A DNA stretch of 64,000 nt, from assembly GCA_018242725.1 (NCBI GenBank), contig JAFEBI010000004.1, forward strand, positions 1-64,000, written 5' to 3'. Positions 36,127 to 44,753 of this stretch are shown one piece after another. A program made the translations under genes and the position numbers. Under the pieces are notes generated by a model, which did no database searches, had not been told where the DNA came from, and saw only the letters and a program-made list of their open reading frames with translations. The first letter of the stretch is position 1, and each line of letters starts with the position of its first letter. The stretch comes from Nitrospira sp. GTDB lineage: Bacteria; Nitrospirota; Nitrospiria; Nitrospirales; Nitrospiraceae.

Positions 36127-36465
36127 ATGGCCATGACGCTCTTTCATGTCGACTGGTGTCCGGACTGTCTTGTGGTTCGCCGCAAGTTGACCGACTTGGG
36201 CGTGACCTATGACGCCGTCGTTGTGCCGGACAGCAGACGGATGCGCACGCAGGTGTACGAGGTCTCCGGTCAATACTACGTGCCCGTCCTCAAGGACGGT
36301 GATCTCGTCCTGACGGAAACCGCCGATATTCTGGCCTATCTGGACGAACGAGCCAAAGCGGGCAACGCAGAAGTTCCGGCATCTACGCAATTTCAATCGC
36401 AAGCCCGCGCCACACCCGACGAATCAAGTCCGGACGACGAGCATCCTTCTTGCCGGATCACCTGA
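36127..36465 (+). CDS. Glutaredoxin-like protein
   Basis: 112 residues. Thioredoxin fold of the glutaredoxin/GST N-terminal type: MTLFHVDWCPDCLVVRRKL with the redox pair CPDC, cis-proline in YYVPVLKDG, and ETADILAYLDE. The last 30 residues are a polar tail. It probably reduces disulphides or glutathione adducts. A second ATG lies six bases inside. It precedes kamA by 17 bases and may share its transcript. Confidence 0.85.
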   Translation: MAMTLFHVDWCPDCLVVRRKLTDLGVTYDAVVVPDSRRMRTQVYEVSGQYYVPVLKDGDLVLTETADILAYLDERAKAGNAEVPASTQFQSQARATPDESSPDDEHPSCRIT

Positions 36466-36482
36466 TCACCCAAGGACCTTTC

Positions 36483-37676
36483 ATGGAAGACTGGCAGCAA
36501 GTCCTGGCAAAGAGCATCGTGAAGCCCAAAGACCTGGCCAAGCGGTTCGGCCTTGATGAACAAGAGATCGAAGCCATTGTCGGTCCCTACCCCATGCGTA
36601 TTACACCGACCGTCCTCGAGACAATCAAGTCGAAGGATGACGCGATCTGGAAACAGGTGGTTCCCGATCTCACGGAATTAGACGACATCGAGGCGGACGA
36701 CGACCCGCTCGAGGAAGACCTCATGAGCCCGGTACCCCACCTCGTCCATCGCTACCCAGACCGTGTACTGCTCATGGTCACCAACCAATGTCCGATCTAT
36801 TGTCGGTTCTGCACCAGAAAGCGATTGGTCGGGAAACCCGGTTTCCTGAAGAAAGGTGAACTGGACCGCGCGATTCAGTACCTGCGTGAGCACAGCGAAG
36901 TCCGCGATGTCATCCTGTCCGGAGGAGATCCGCTGTTGCTGCCCGATCATCTCCTTGAGCGAATCCTGAAGGCGCTTCGGACGATTCCCCACTTGGAGCT
37001 CATACGGATCGGCTCGCGAGTCCCCGGCAGTTTACCGCAGCGTATCACCTCTCGCCTCTGTGAGATCGTCAAACAATATCACCCGATCTACATGAATCTG
37101 CATTTCAACCATCCCGATGAACTGACGCCGGAAGTGAAGGCTGCCTGTGGTCGTCTGGCTGATGCCGGAGTTCCACTCGGCGCTCAAACCGTCCTGCTTA
37201 AGGGCGTGAATGACGATCCGGAGATCATGAAACGGCTCGTCCATCAGCTTCTTCTTGCGCGAGTGAAGCCCTATTATCTCTATCAAGCTGACCTGACCAA
37301 AGGAACGAACCATTTCCGCACCACGGTCGAAACGGGGCTGAAGATCATCAAGGCACTCCAAGGGCATACCAGCGGCATGGCCGTCCCTCACTTTGTGATT
37401 GATGCGCCGGGTGGAGGAGGCAAGATTCCCTTGCTGCCCGACAACTATCTGGTCCATCTGGATGAGGACGGGGCCGTTCTCCGCAACTACGAGAACAAAA
37501 CCTTCCACTACCCCCAACCAAAGCCGGACGGTCGACGGGAACTCCCGATGGTCGGTGTAGGCTCCGCTGTCAGCGAGACAGAAGAAGCCTATGCGGCTTG
37601 CGGGGACAGCTACCCCGATCGCGACGGTTACGCCATGTGGGGAAACAGCTGCGGCGGAGATGTGGACGAGCCGTGA
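36483..37676 (+). CDS. kamA: Lysine 2,3-aminomutase (KamA family)
   Basis: 397 residues from ATG 36483, with AAGGA 7 bases upstream. Radical SAM, PLP-dependent enzyme converting L-lysine to beta-lysine. The [4Fe-4S] motif is CPIYCRFC (Cys103, 107, 110). VIDAPGGGGKIPL carries the PLP-binding lysine of true aminomutases. The length and C-terminal extension suit KamA rather than the shorter EpmB. Beta-lysine is used as an osmolyte precursor, in EF-P modification or in secondary metabolites; no acetyltransferase (AblB) or EpmA gene adjoins. The dCTP deaminase start overlaps its stop (GTGA). Confidence 0.9.
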   Translation: MEDWQQVLAKSIVKPKDLAKRFGLDEQEIEAIVGPYPMRITPTVLETIKSKDDAIWKQVVPDLTELDDIEADDDPLEEDLMSPVPHLVHRYPDRVLLMVTNQCPIYCRFCTRKRLVGKPGFLKKGELDRAIQYLREHSEVRDVILSGGDPLLLPDHLLERILKALRTIPHLELIRIGSRVPGSLPQRITSRLCEIVKQYHPIYMNLHFNHPDELTPEVKAACGRLADAGVPLGAQTVLLKGVNDDPEIMKRLVHQLLLARVKPYYLYQADLTKGTNHFRTTVETGLKIIKALQGHTSGMAVPHFVIDAPGGGGKIPLLPDNYLVHLDEDGAVLRNYENKTFHYPQPKPDGRRELPMVGVGSAVSETEEAYAACGDSYPDRDGYAMWGNSCGGDVDEP

Positions 37677-38830
37677 CGACTCATTCATCCCGATCTGGGA
37701 TTTCCCCCTATCAGAACATTAAGCGGTTGATCGCCTGCGGCGCCGTCAGCGCCGCTCAGGCAATTGAGGACCGACAGATCCAACCAGCCAGTCTCGACCT
37801 CCGTCTTGGCCGCAAAGCTTATCGACTGATCAGCAGCTTCTTGCCGGAACTGTCGGCGATCTCCTCGCGCCTGAATGTCATGGATTTCTATCAGTCTGAT
37901 CTTGTCATGTACGAAATGGATCTGAGCGAGGGCGCCATTCTAGAAAAAGGGCACGTCTACCTTGTTCCCTTGCTGGAAGAATTGGCGCTCCCTCAAACGA
38001 TCCGTGCACGGGCGAATCCGAAAAGCACAACCGGCCGTCTGGATGTGTTCACCCGCGTGGTGACGGATCTCACCTCGGGATTCGATGAAATACGAGCCGG
38101 CTATCGGGGGCAACTATTCCTTGAGGTCGTTCCACGTTCGTTTGCCATCAAAGTTCGTACCGGACAGTCCCTGAACCAAATTCGGTTTGTGCGCGGCGAG
38201 GCGACAGTTTCAGACCGATCGCTTCACGCCCTCCATCGAGCAACGCCGTTGTTGTATCACAACGTGGCGCCCACCAAGCGCATAGACAGTCAAGACGTTC
38301 GGGCTGAACGGGGTCTGTTTCTTCGCATTGATCTCACCGGCGGGGATCAGCGAGACACCCGCGTGATCGGGTACCGCGCCAAGAAGAACAGTCATGTCAT
38401 TGACCTCGAGAAAGTGGGGTATTATGCTGCAGCTGACTTCTGGGAGCCGCTCTACCGCCATCGCCACGACAGCTTGCTATTGGAGCCGGAAGAGTTTTAT
38501 ATCCTTGTGTCGAAAGAGCGCATCCGGGTGCCGCCCGGCTATGCTGCGGAAATGGTGGCTTACGAAGCAGCCTGTGGTGAACTGCGGACCCACTATGCGG
38601 GTTTTTTCGACCCGGGCTTTGGTTATGGATCAAAAGGCGAGATCAAAGGCACGCAGGTCGTCTTGGAGGTTCGTCCGCACGACGTGCCGTTTTTGATCCA
38701 TGATGGACAAACGTTTTTCAAAGTTCTGTATGAAACGATGATGACGAACCCAACGCAGCTCTATGGATCGGGCTTAGGTTCTTCCTATCAGAGACAGGCC
38801 CTCACGCTCAGCAAACATTTCAAGATCTAA
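37673..38830 (+). CDS. dcd: Two-domain 2'-deoxycytidine 5'-triphosphate deaminase
   Basis: 385 residues starting at GTG 37673, which overlaps the kamA stop by 4 bp; the earlier open frame lies inside kamA. It belongs to the dUTPase/Dcd fold in its duplicated form of about 365-385 residues, producing dUTP from dCTP. The first domain has RANPKSTTGRLDVFTRVV and GYRGQLFLEVVPRSF; the second has HYAGFFDPGFGYG and LEVRPHDVPFLIHDGQ. A pyrimidine nucleotide gene inside a radical-SAM operon is unusual but the overlap is clear. Confidence 0.88.
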   Translation: MTTHSSRSGISPYQNIKRLIACGAVSAAQAIEDRQIQPASLDLRLGRKAYRLISSFLPELSAISSRLNVMDFYQSDLVMYEMDLSEGAILEKGHVYLVPLLEELALPQTIRARANPKSTTGRLDVFTRVVTDLTSGFDEIRAGYRGQLFLEVVPRSFAIKVRTGQSLNQIRFVRGEATVSDRSLHALHRATPLLYHNVAPTKRIDSQDVRAERGLFLRIDLTGGDQRDTRVIGYRAKKNSHVIDLEKVGYYAAADFWEPLYRHRHDSLLLEPEEFYILVSKERIRVPPGYAAEMVAYEAACGELRTHYAGFFDPGFGYGSKGEIKGTQVVLEVRPHDVPFLIHDGQTFFKVLYETMMTNPTQLYGSGLGSSYQRQALTLSKHFKI

Positions 38831-38833
38831 CTT

Positions 38834-39247
38834 ATGGCGCCATCCGATTTCCCTTCTCATCATGATAATCCCGTGCGTTCCTCTCCGCCCTCCGAACCGG
38901 AAGAGCCGCGCGGGAGTTCCGAACACCAAGTCCACGTCATCGGGCTGATGATCGGCACCGCACTGATGTTTATCGGATTTCTCAATGTGTTTCTTTCCAT
39001 CAGCGGCGGGTTTGAGATCAATATCGTGCCGTTTCTGATCTATTTTGGCGGCCTCGCGGTCTGGGCCAATGCGGCCGTCGAAACACCGGCCATACGCTAC
39101 GGTGTCATGGCGATGGCTGTCGCATTGGCCTTAGGACTCTTTCAGTACGGCGAGGTCCTGTTTTGGCACAAGCAGGTGCTGTTTTGGACCACCGTCATCA
39201 TCGTCATGTATTTCATGTTCGTTGAGCCCAAGAAGCCGACCACGTGA
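38834..39247 (+). CDS. Small membrane protein
   Basis: 137 residues, family not recognised. A Pro/Ser/Glu-rich cytoplasmic N-terminus of about 33 residues is followed by four likely membrane helices (about 35-56, 60-78, 88-104 and 112-131) and the basic end EPKKPTT. The gene begins 3 bases after dcd and ends 19 bases before the glycosyltransferase, so it sits in the same operon. No motif indicates its role. Confidence 0.7.
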   Translation: MAPSDFPSHHDNPVRSSPPSEPEEPRGSSEHQVHVIGLMIGTALMFIGFLNVFLSISGGFEINIVPFLIYFGGLAVWANAAVETPAIRYGVMAMAVALALGLFQYGEVLFWHKQVLFWTTVIIVMYFMFVEPKKPTT

Positions 39248-39266
39248 GTACCCTGACCTCTGTAGG

Positions 39267-39959
39267 ATGACAATCTCTGTCATCATTCCAACGCTGAATG
39301 AAGAGCAGGCCCTGGAGCGAACGCTGGCTGATCTCCCATCATCTCCCACGCTGGAAACCATTATTGTTGACGGCGGCAGCACTGATCGCACGCTCGCGAT
39401 TGCGAATGCCTTTTGTGCTCATACGCCACAGGCTCGCCTCGTACGAGCCCCCACCGGACGAGCACGTCAGATGAACGAGGGAGCAAAAGCCAGCCGTGGA
39501 GATGTTCTACTCTTTTTGCATGCCGATACACAGATGCCGAACGAGGCGCCTCGGATCATTGAGTCGGCGCTCGCGGACCCGGCCATTGTGGGGGGACGAT
39601 TCGATGTCCGATTCGCCACTCACTCCGGTTGGGGACGCATCATTAGCACACTCATGAACTGGCGTTCTCGCACCAGCGGTATTGCTACAGGCGATCAGTC
39701 GATCTTTGTCCGTCGCCGAATTTTTGAGCACCTCGGAGGCTTTGCGGACATCCCGCTGATGGAAGATATTGAGTTCAGCCGAAGACTCAACCAGGCCGGA
39801 TCGACCGTGGCTCTTCGCCAAAGGGTCATCACCTCATTCCGACGATGGGAACAACAAGGCCCGCTGCGAACCATCCTCCTGATGTGGACCTTACGATTTC
39901 TCTATTGGGCCGGCGTCAACCCTCACCGACTCACGGACTTTTATAAGGCGATTCGATGA
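39267..39959 (+). CDS. Family 2 glycosyltransferase, TIGR04283 type
   Basis: 230 residues from ATG 39267. GT-A fold with ISVIIPTLNEEQALERTL, IIVDGGSTDRTL and the metal-binding LFLHADTQMP. PLMEDIEFSRRLNQ and the Arg/Trp-rich C-terminus match the TIGR04283 group. That group is very often paired with a TIGR04282-type gene, as here, where the two overlap by 4 bp. The sugar donor and acceptor are unknown. Its gene neighbours suggest a small-molecule or lipid glycoside, which is inference. Confidence 0.87.
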   Translation: MTISVIIPTLNEEQALERTLADLPSSPTLETIIVDGGSTDRTLAIANAFCAHTPQARLVRAPTGRARQMNEGAKASRGDVLLFLHADTQMPNEAPRIIESALADPAIVGGRFDVRFATHSGWGRIISTLMNWRSRTSGIATGDQSIFVRRRIFEHLGGFADIPLMEDIEFSRRLNQAGSTVALRQRVITSFRRWEQQGPLRTILLMWTLRFLYWAGVNPHRLTDFYKAIR

Positions 39960-40711
39960 AACCGACCACCTCTCATTCCTCACCCCTTACCTCTCGCTAC
40001 GCCGCACTGGTGATCTTCGCCAAAGCACCAGTCCCAGGCCAGGTGAAGACGCGCCTCTGCCCGCCTCTGACTCCAGACGAAGCCGCCACGCTCCATGGAA
40101 GTTTTGTCATCGATACGCTTGAACGAACACAACTTGCGGCGACAAAACTCAAATTGCCGTTCGATCGTTACCTGGCCTGCGCGCCGTCTTTCACTCATGT
40201 GTTTTTCAAGATTATGGAAGAGAGACATGGCGTGAAGGTCATCGATCAAGTCGGCGATGACCTTGGTGTACGTATGAATCAGGCCTTCGACGTACTATTC
40301 AAAAAGGGATACAGACAAGTTCTGATCATTGGAACCGATGTACCGACCCTTCCTCTTGATCTCTTCAAGCAAACGCTTACCCTGTTGGATAGCCATGATC
40401 TCGTTCTCGGCCCAGCTCTTGACGGCGGTTATTACCTGATTGGCCTCAAACGAATGGCTCCGGAGCTCTTCGCCGACATTCCGTGGTCAACTGATCAAGT
40501 CCTGAATCGCACACAAGAGAAAGCTGTCACCCTCGGACTGAAACCGGCATTGCTTGAACCATGGCGCGATGTGGACAGGCTGGAAGATCTGCAGGCCCTC
40601 ATTGAGGCCAACAGTGCCGATAGCAAGAAGCCAAAGAACGACCGAACATTTTCAAGTCGTACCGCTGGAGTATTGGAAACACTCGCCAAGCGGCTCCGTT
40701 CAAGAGCATAA
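39956..40711 (+). CDS. TIGR04282 / DUF2064 nucleotidyl- or glycosyltransferase
   Basis: 251 residues. Nucleotide-diphospho-sugar transferase fold: LVIFAKAPVPGQVKTRLCPPL at the N-terminus (interrupted), IIGTDVPTLPLDLFKQ and LGPALDGGYYLIGLK are diagnostic of the DUF2064 family. Members are annotated as arsenosugar-biosynthesis glycosyltransferases in some genomes, but activity is unproven. Its ATG overlaps the stop of the TIGR04283 gene, implying co-translation. No arsenic gene is visible here. Confidence 0.85.
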   Translation: MKPTTSHSSPLTSRYAALVIFAKAPVPGQVKTRLCPPLTPDEAATLHGSFVIDTLERTQLAATKLKLPFDRYLACAPSFTHVFFKIMEERHGVKVIDQVGDDLGVRMNQAFDVLFKKGYRQVLIIGTDVPTLPLDLFKQTLTLLDSHDLVLGPALDGGYYLIGLKRMAPELFADIPWSTDQVLNRTQEKAVTLGLKPALLEPWRDVDRLEDLQALIEANSADSKKPKNDRTFSSRTAGVLETLAKRLRSRA

Positions 40712-40738
40712 TGAAGCAGACAAAACTGTAGAGAATAC

Positions 40739-41473
40739 ATGGATCAACGAGTTGCACTCATTACAGGCGGAGCGAAAGGCATCGGCAGGGGAATCGCGCT
40801 TGATTTAGCAGCCCGACAGTGGAAGATCGCCCTTTGCTATCGAAACAGCGAAGCTGAAGCCAACACGACTGCACAGGACATCATGACACAAGGAGGACGA
40901 TCACTGGCTATCCGTTGTGATGTCTCCGACCCAGTGGCCGCGAAAAGTTTTATTGCCAGAGTTGAACAAGAATGGGGCCGAATTGATGTCCTGATCAATG
41001 GTGCTGGCCCCTATCACCGTATTAACTTGTTCGATGAAACGATCGAAGGCTGGAACGAGATGTTCGATGGCAACCTGCATCCTATTTTTTACCTGGCACA
41101 AGCTGTTGCGCCCGGTATGAAGGCCCGCAAAACAGGACGGATCATCAACTTCAGCATGGCCAACGCCGATCAAATGGAAGCCCAGCCCGACGTGACCGGC
41201 CATTACATCGCCAAGGCCGGTGTCCTGATCCTGACCCGTACTCTCGCAAAGTTGCTGGCCCCCTACGGCATCACCGTGAACGCCATTTCTCCCGGTTTCA
41301 TCGATTCGGGAAGTGCTCCCCCTCAAGAACTGGCCGCCATGACCAAACGTATTCCTGCCGGATACATTGGCACGGTAGGTGACACTGTCGCAGCCGTCCG
41401 ATATTTGCTCAGCGACGAGGCGCGCTATGTGAACGGCGCCAACATTCAAATCAGCGGAGGCTGGGGCATCTAA
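40739..41473 (+). CDS. Short-chain dehydrogenase/reductase (FabG-like)
   Basis: 244 residues. Classical SDR: NAD(P) motif ITGGAKGIGRGIA, LINGAGPY, catalytic Ser in INFSMANA and YIAK near residue 156, and the C-terminal VNGANIQISGGWGI typical of 3-oxoacyl-ACP reductase-like members. GPY in place of the usual NAG is a mild deviation. The substrate is unknown. It could reduce a ketone in the pathway of the preceding glycosyltransferases or simply be a generic FabG paralogue. Confidence 0.9.
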   Translation: MDQRVALITGGAKGIGRGIALDLAARQWKIALCYRNSEAEANTTAQDIMTQGGRSLAIRCDVSDPVAAKSFIARVEQEWGRIDVLINGAGPYHRINLFDETIEGWNEMFDGNLHPIFYLAQAVAPGMKARKTGRIINFSMANADQMEAQPDVTGHYIAKAGVLILTRTLAKLLAPYGITVNAISPGFIDSGSAPPQELAAMTKRIPAGYIGTVGDTVAAVRYLLSDEARYVNGANIQISGGWGI

Positions 41474-41493
41474 CGCGAGAGGAGGCCCGCATC

Positions 41494-41898
41494 ATGCGGT
41501 CAGCGCAGGAACGAGAAAGTCATCGGCGATTCGTTCAAGCCCTTCAGCATGAACATGTGACCTGCGTGCAGCCTGGCTGCGGCGGGGCGATGGATGTAGC
41601 AGATCACTCTCCACATAGCGCCCGCATCAAGTCCTATGAAGCCACGTGCGAACGTTGTCACACCGTTGAGAAGATCACCGGCAGGGAAGAGCACCAACCA
41701 TCCTGGGATGTGGCCTCGATCACGTTGATGGCCGAAACACACCTCCTCCACGACCAACCAACCTGTCCATACGACGACACGCCCATTACCTTCATCTCAC
41801 TGCCGAATCCCCGGCGTAAGGCTCGTTATCGCCTCCAATGTTACTACTGTGGCCGACACACGGAAATGAACTGGCCACCGCCGGAGGCGAAACGATGA
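41494..41898 (+). CDS. Zinc-ribbon-like hypothetical protein
   Basis: 134 residues. Three cysteine groups, VTCVQPGCGG, ATCERCHT and LQCYYCGRH, plus CPYDD suggest one or two zinc-binding ribbons. No family is recognised. GAGAGGAGG sits upstream of the ATG. It follows the SDR gene by 20 bases. A 22-codon frame begins with ATGA overlap at 41895 and ends at 41963, possibly the stump of another gene. Confidence 0.65.
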   Translation: MRSAQERESHRRFVQALQHEHVTCVQPGCGGAMDVADHSPHSARIKSYEATCERCHTVEKITGREEHQPSWDVASITLMAETHLLHDQPTCPYDDTPITFISLPNPRRKARYRLQCYYCGRHTEMNWPPPEAKR

Positions 41899-42375
41899 CA
41901 CCCGATACCAATGAGCCTGTCCGATACATGCTCCCCGCGTTTGCCTCAAGCATGGCACCTTAGGTTTTCTGATTGCTGCCGCTTTCCTTAATAGCCCCTA
42001 ACCGCCGCACGGCTCGATCGCCGGTAGAAATGTTTCAGCAAGACAGGAAGCCCCCGATGGGATGGCTTGCGCCATTATGATAGTAGCTGTTGTCAATCCG
42101 CCAATACTCGATCTGATAACCAGGGCATCCCATCGTTCGTCCTTTTATGATACGGACACATCAACCTACCCCTCCTGTGAACAAAATTAGGATTTCATAT
42201 AACCATATCTCCAAGGCCCTTGACGAGCATGGCACTGCACTCTGGCCTGGACTCCATCACGCGCTTATGAAGCTACCCCCATGATCATCGGTGAAGCATC
42301 ATATCGTTCACCGGAGCCGATGACTTGCAATGCTGTGCATGATTCCCACAAGCGATGGCATGCACCCGTATTGCC
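41899..42375. other. Convergent intergenic gap before the PKS cluster
   Basis: About 480 bases between the zinc-ribbon gene (plus) and the outer-membrane protein (minus). It holds the short overlapping frame ending at 41963 and otherwise no supported gene or strong hairpin. It marks the downstream end of the PKS cluster. Confidence 0.45.
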
Positions 42376-43587
42376 CTAAAAAAACCGAATTAGCCGAACC
42401 TGAACATAATCATCCCTGCTCGGACCAATCAGGATGTCCGTCTGGGGCACATGAAAAAACGCGAGCGATTCCACCTCAATCTTCCAGTTGTCTCCGATCC
42501 TGCGACTACCTTTTAAACTTGCAACGGTCGCCCTAGTATCCACGTCAATCGTGACGCCGAATAGCACTTGGGAATTTTGCTCATCATTCAACGCAAAGCG
42601 GATCCCTGCAAAGATGTCATTGTTATTCGGAGTCGGCAACGTATTCGTCAGCATCGTTCTTGAGAGCTTCTCTCGACCATCGTACTGATATTCAAGCAGG
42701 AGGCCCAGGTCTGCACTACTCCCTAAAATACTGGACTCAGTATATTCAAAACCTGCGACTGCAGCCGCGAAGCGTTTGCCTGGAACATCACGCGTCATAG
42801 CTTCCAGCTTCAACAGCCATTTGCCCACCGCACCCTGGATATCCACACTGACCTGATTGATCAGCTCATACACGGGGATTAACGCTGTCGGTCTCAACAG
42901 GGAATTCGGGACAAGGCGAGGCTCCCTGGAGATGCCGCTAAAGTACGCAAGACCGACGTCCCACCGCCCAAAGGTGTGGCTCCAGCGTACCGCCCAATCC
43001 GGATGCCAATTGTTGGCATGTTGGATCTGAGCCTGATCCGTATCAACAGGTAATTCAAACCGAAGCCGGCCTTTTCTTGATGGGTACGTTCGCTCACGGA
43101 AGTACGGAAGATACAAGAGATTCAGATTTCCGTACTTTGTCGACACATTCAGATTCACCATTGGCTGCCCCAGCTTATCCTCCCCTCGGATACTTTCGAC
43201 TTCATCAGTTTGATTCACAATATCGATTAAATGTCGTGATTCCGTCACTCCCCAGAACACTTTCCCCACCCCAGCTTGAATGTTCCACCCATTCCCCTTA
43301 TAGAGCCAGTTGGCTTCACGCAGGTCCGCATGTGATCGACGGCTGTCCAGACTGTCGTAGCGCCCAAAGGGAATCAATGTCGCTCGGTGCGAGCCGTTAC
43401 TCCATTCCTGTCGAATCTCAGGTTGCATGAATACAGAAGGGTCCACCACGCCAGGATTTTGACCTGGTAACCCAGACTGCTCGGTAAACATTCGTAAGTC
43501 CATGGCTGCGAACCCAGAGAGATCAATCGCGTACGCATTGCAAGCGACAACCAGTATTCCAACGACAACAACGAGACGTATATACAT
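42376..43587 (-). CDS. Predicted outer-membrane beta-barrel protein
   Basis: 403 residues. A signal peptide (VVVVGILVVACNAYA) is followed by alternating hydrophobic strands, with many Tyr/Trp/Arg girdle residues, and the sequence ends in ...VQVRLIRFF, the terminal-Phe signature of outer-membrane barrels. The pattern is similar to DUF1302-like or porin-type proteins found next to RND exporters and LolA-like genes. It is the last gene of the PKS cluster, 372 bases after the LolA-like gene. It may be the outer-membrane acceptor or channel for the lipid product; this is inference. Confidence 0.72.
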   Translation of the reverse strand: MYIRLVVVVGILVVACNAYAIDLSGFAAMDLRMFTEQSGLPGQNPGVVDPSVFMQPEIRQEWSNGSHRATLIPFGRYDSLDSRRSHADLREANWLYKGNGWNIQAGVGKVFWGVTESRHLIDIVNQTDEVESIRGEDKLGQPMVNLNVSTKYGNLNLLYLPYFRERTYPSRKGRLRFELPVDTDQAQIQHANNWHPDWAVRWSHTFGRWDVGLAYFSGISREPRLVPNSLLRPTALIPVYELINQVSVDIQGAVGKWLLKLEAMTRDVPGKRFAAAVAGFEYTESSILGSSADLGLLLEYQYDGREKLSRTMLTNTLPTPNNNDIFAGIRFALNDEQNSQVLFGVTIDVDTRATVASLKGSRRIGDNWKIEVESLAFFHVPQTDILIGPSRDDYVQVRLIRFF

Positions 43588-43959
43588 AACCGAACATCGC
43601 GCCTGATTGACTACACCCGCTACCGCACATTGCTCACTCAGCGAATGTCTACTTCAGCCGTTACCCAATCAGCCTCTTGATCGCTCACGATGCGCCGCAT
43701 CGCGGACACGCACCTATCACGTCAGGCCCTTAGTCTTTGAACCACGGACCATCTCCGTTGACTTCATCGGATGCAGTGCGGAAACCCAACGCTGGCAAGA
43801 CTCGATCGAGGGACACACGCCCTTCCCGCCACACACGACTCAAAGCAACGCACACTCCACAACCGGTCGCGAAGAGCACGGAGTACCGTCACTTACACAG
43901 GCGATTGGAACGCCGGGCTCTCGCGCAGGCTGACCCGCCTCCGCATCAGGCACACTCAC
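43588..43959 (-). other. Gap inside the PKS/export cluster
   Basis: The only wide spacing in an otherwise tight minus-strand cluster. No gene is supported; plus-strand frames are low-complexity. It may contain a separate promoter for the outer-membrane protein. Confidence 0.4.
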
Positions 43960-44742
43960 CTACTGGACGGATTTCAATGCGCTCTCAGAAAAGTCGCTCT
44001 CCCTGAATCCATTCTGGAACTTATAGTTTCGACGCGCCAGAGTCGTGCTTTTCCCATTCTGATGGTTCACCATTTCCAATCTACTCGCTCGCCAATACTG
44101 GCCGAGGTATTGTTGATAATCATAAAAGGTGAGTGTTTTGAGCAAAGCATTTTTCCGGTCATAGAACTCGATCTTTCTGGGCTGGTAGATGGTCTTGTCA
44201 ACCCATTCCACTTGCTTGGAGTAACCCGAATATTCGTAGGCGGGAATATTTTCCACCACAAAACAGTCATTTCCTTCCAGCACCTCGTCTCGAAGGTACC
44301 GGTATTTGTATTTATCCATTTCCCAAGAAGCGATATCTTCGAAAGCGAATTCGCTGCCCAAAAATGGCCCGGATTTATTCACTGATGAAATCCTTTTAAT
44401 GCGCTTCAATTCAGGCAAAAATAACCACTGATCGTCCTGCCTAAGGCCATGTGAAAACGTCAACACCGCAGTCCCCTTTACATCGGCGGGCCTATGAAAG
44501 ATACCGAGATCCTTATCGCCGTCTCCGGGGACCTCCAAGGTCTTGATGGTAAATTCGCGAATACTCTCCTCGCCTTGCGCGTTGCGCAAGACAAAGACTG
44601 AATCGTTTGAGCTATCGCCGAACCCCGAGTCACGTTTGTCGGTTTCTTTTGCAATGGCATAGCCCTTCTCTTCCGGAGTTTCTGCGTAGACCGATGGTGC
44701 CAGCAGGGCTAGTACGATCGCAATATTTACGAATGCGTTCAT
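43960..44742 (-). CDS. LolA-like periplasmic lipid carrier (outer-membrane lipoprotein-sorting family)
   Basis: 260 residues from ATG 44742, with AAGGAGAG 5 bases upstream; an ATG at 44757 falls just ahead of that ribosome site. A signal peptide ends SVYA. The body matches the LolA_like family (outer membrane lipoprotein-sorting protein): GLRQDDQWLFLPELKRIKRI, FLGSEFAFEDI and a strand-rich C-terminus. These proteins form a half-barrel that shields lipid in the periplasm and are commonly encoded beside RND/MMPL exporters. Here it directly follows the exporter gene. Confidence 0.85.
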   Translation of the reverse strand: MNAFVNIAIVLALLAPSVYAETPEEKGYAIAKETDKRDSGFGDSSNDSVFVLRNAQGEESIREFTIKTLEVPGDGDKDLGIFHRPADVKGTAVLTFSHGLRQDDQWLFLPELKRIKRISSVNKSGPFLGSEFAFEDIASWEMDKYKYRYLRDEVLEGNDCFVVENIPAYEYSGYSKQVEWVDKTIYQPRKIEFYDRKNALLKTLTFYDYQQYLGQYWRASRLEMVNHQNGKSTTLARRNYKFQNGFRESDFSESALKSVQ

Positions 44743-44753
44743 GTTCTCTCCTT

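Noticed and set aside
43771-44385. 204-codon plus-strand frame
   Set aside because: Overlaps the LolA-like gene in antisense and has no recognisable domain.
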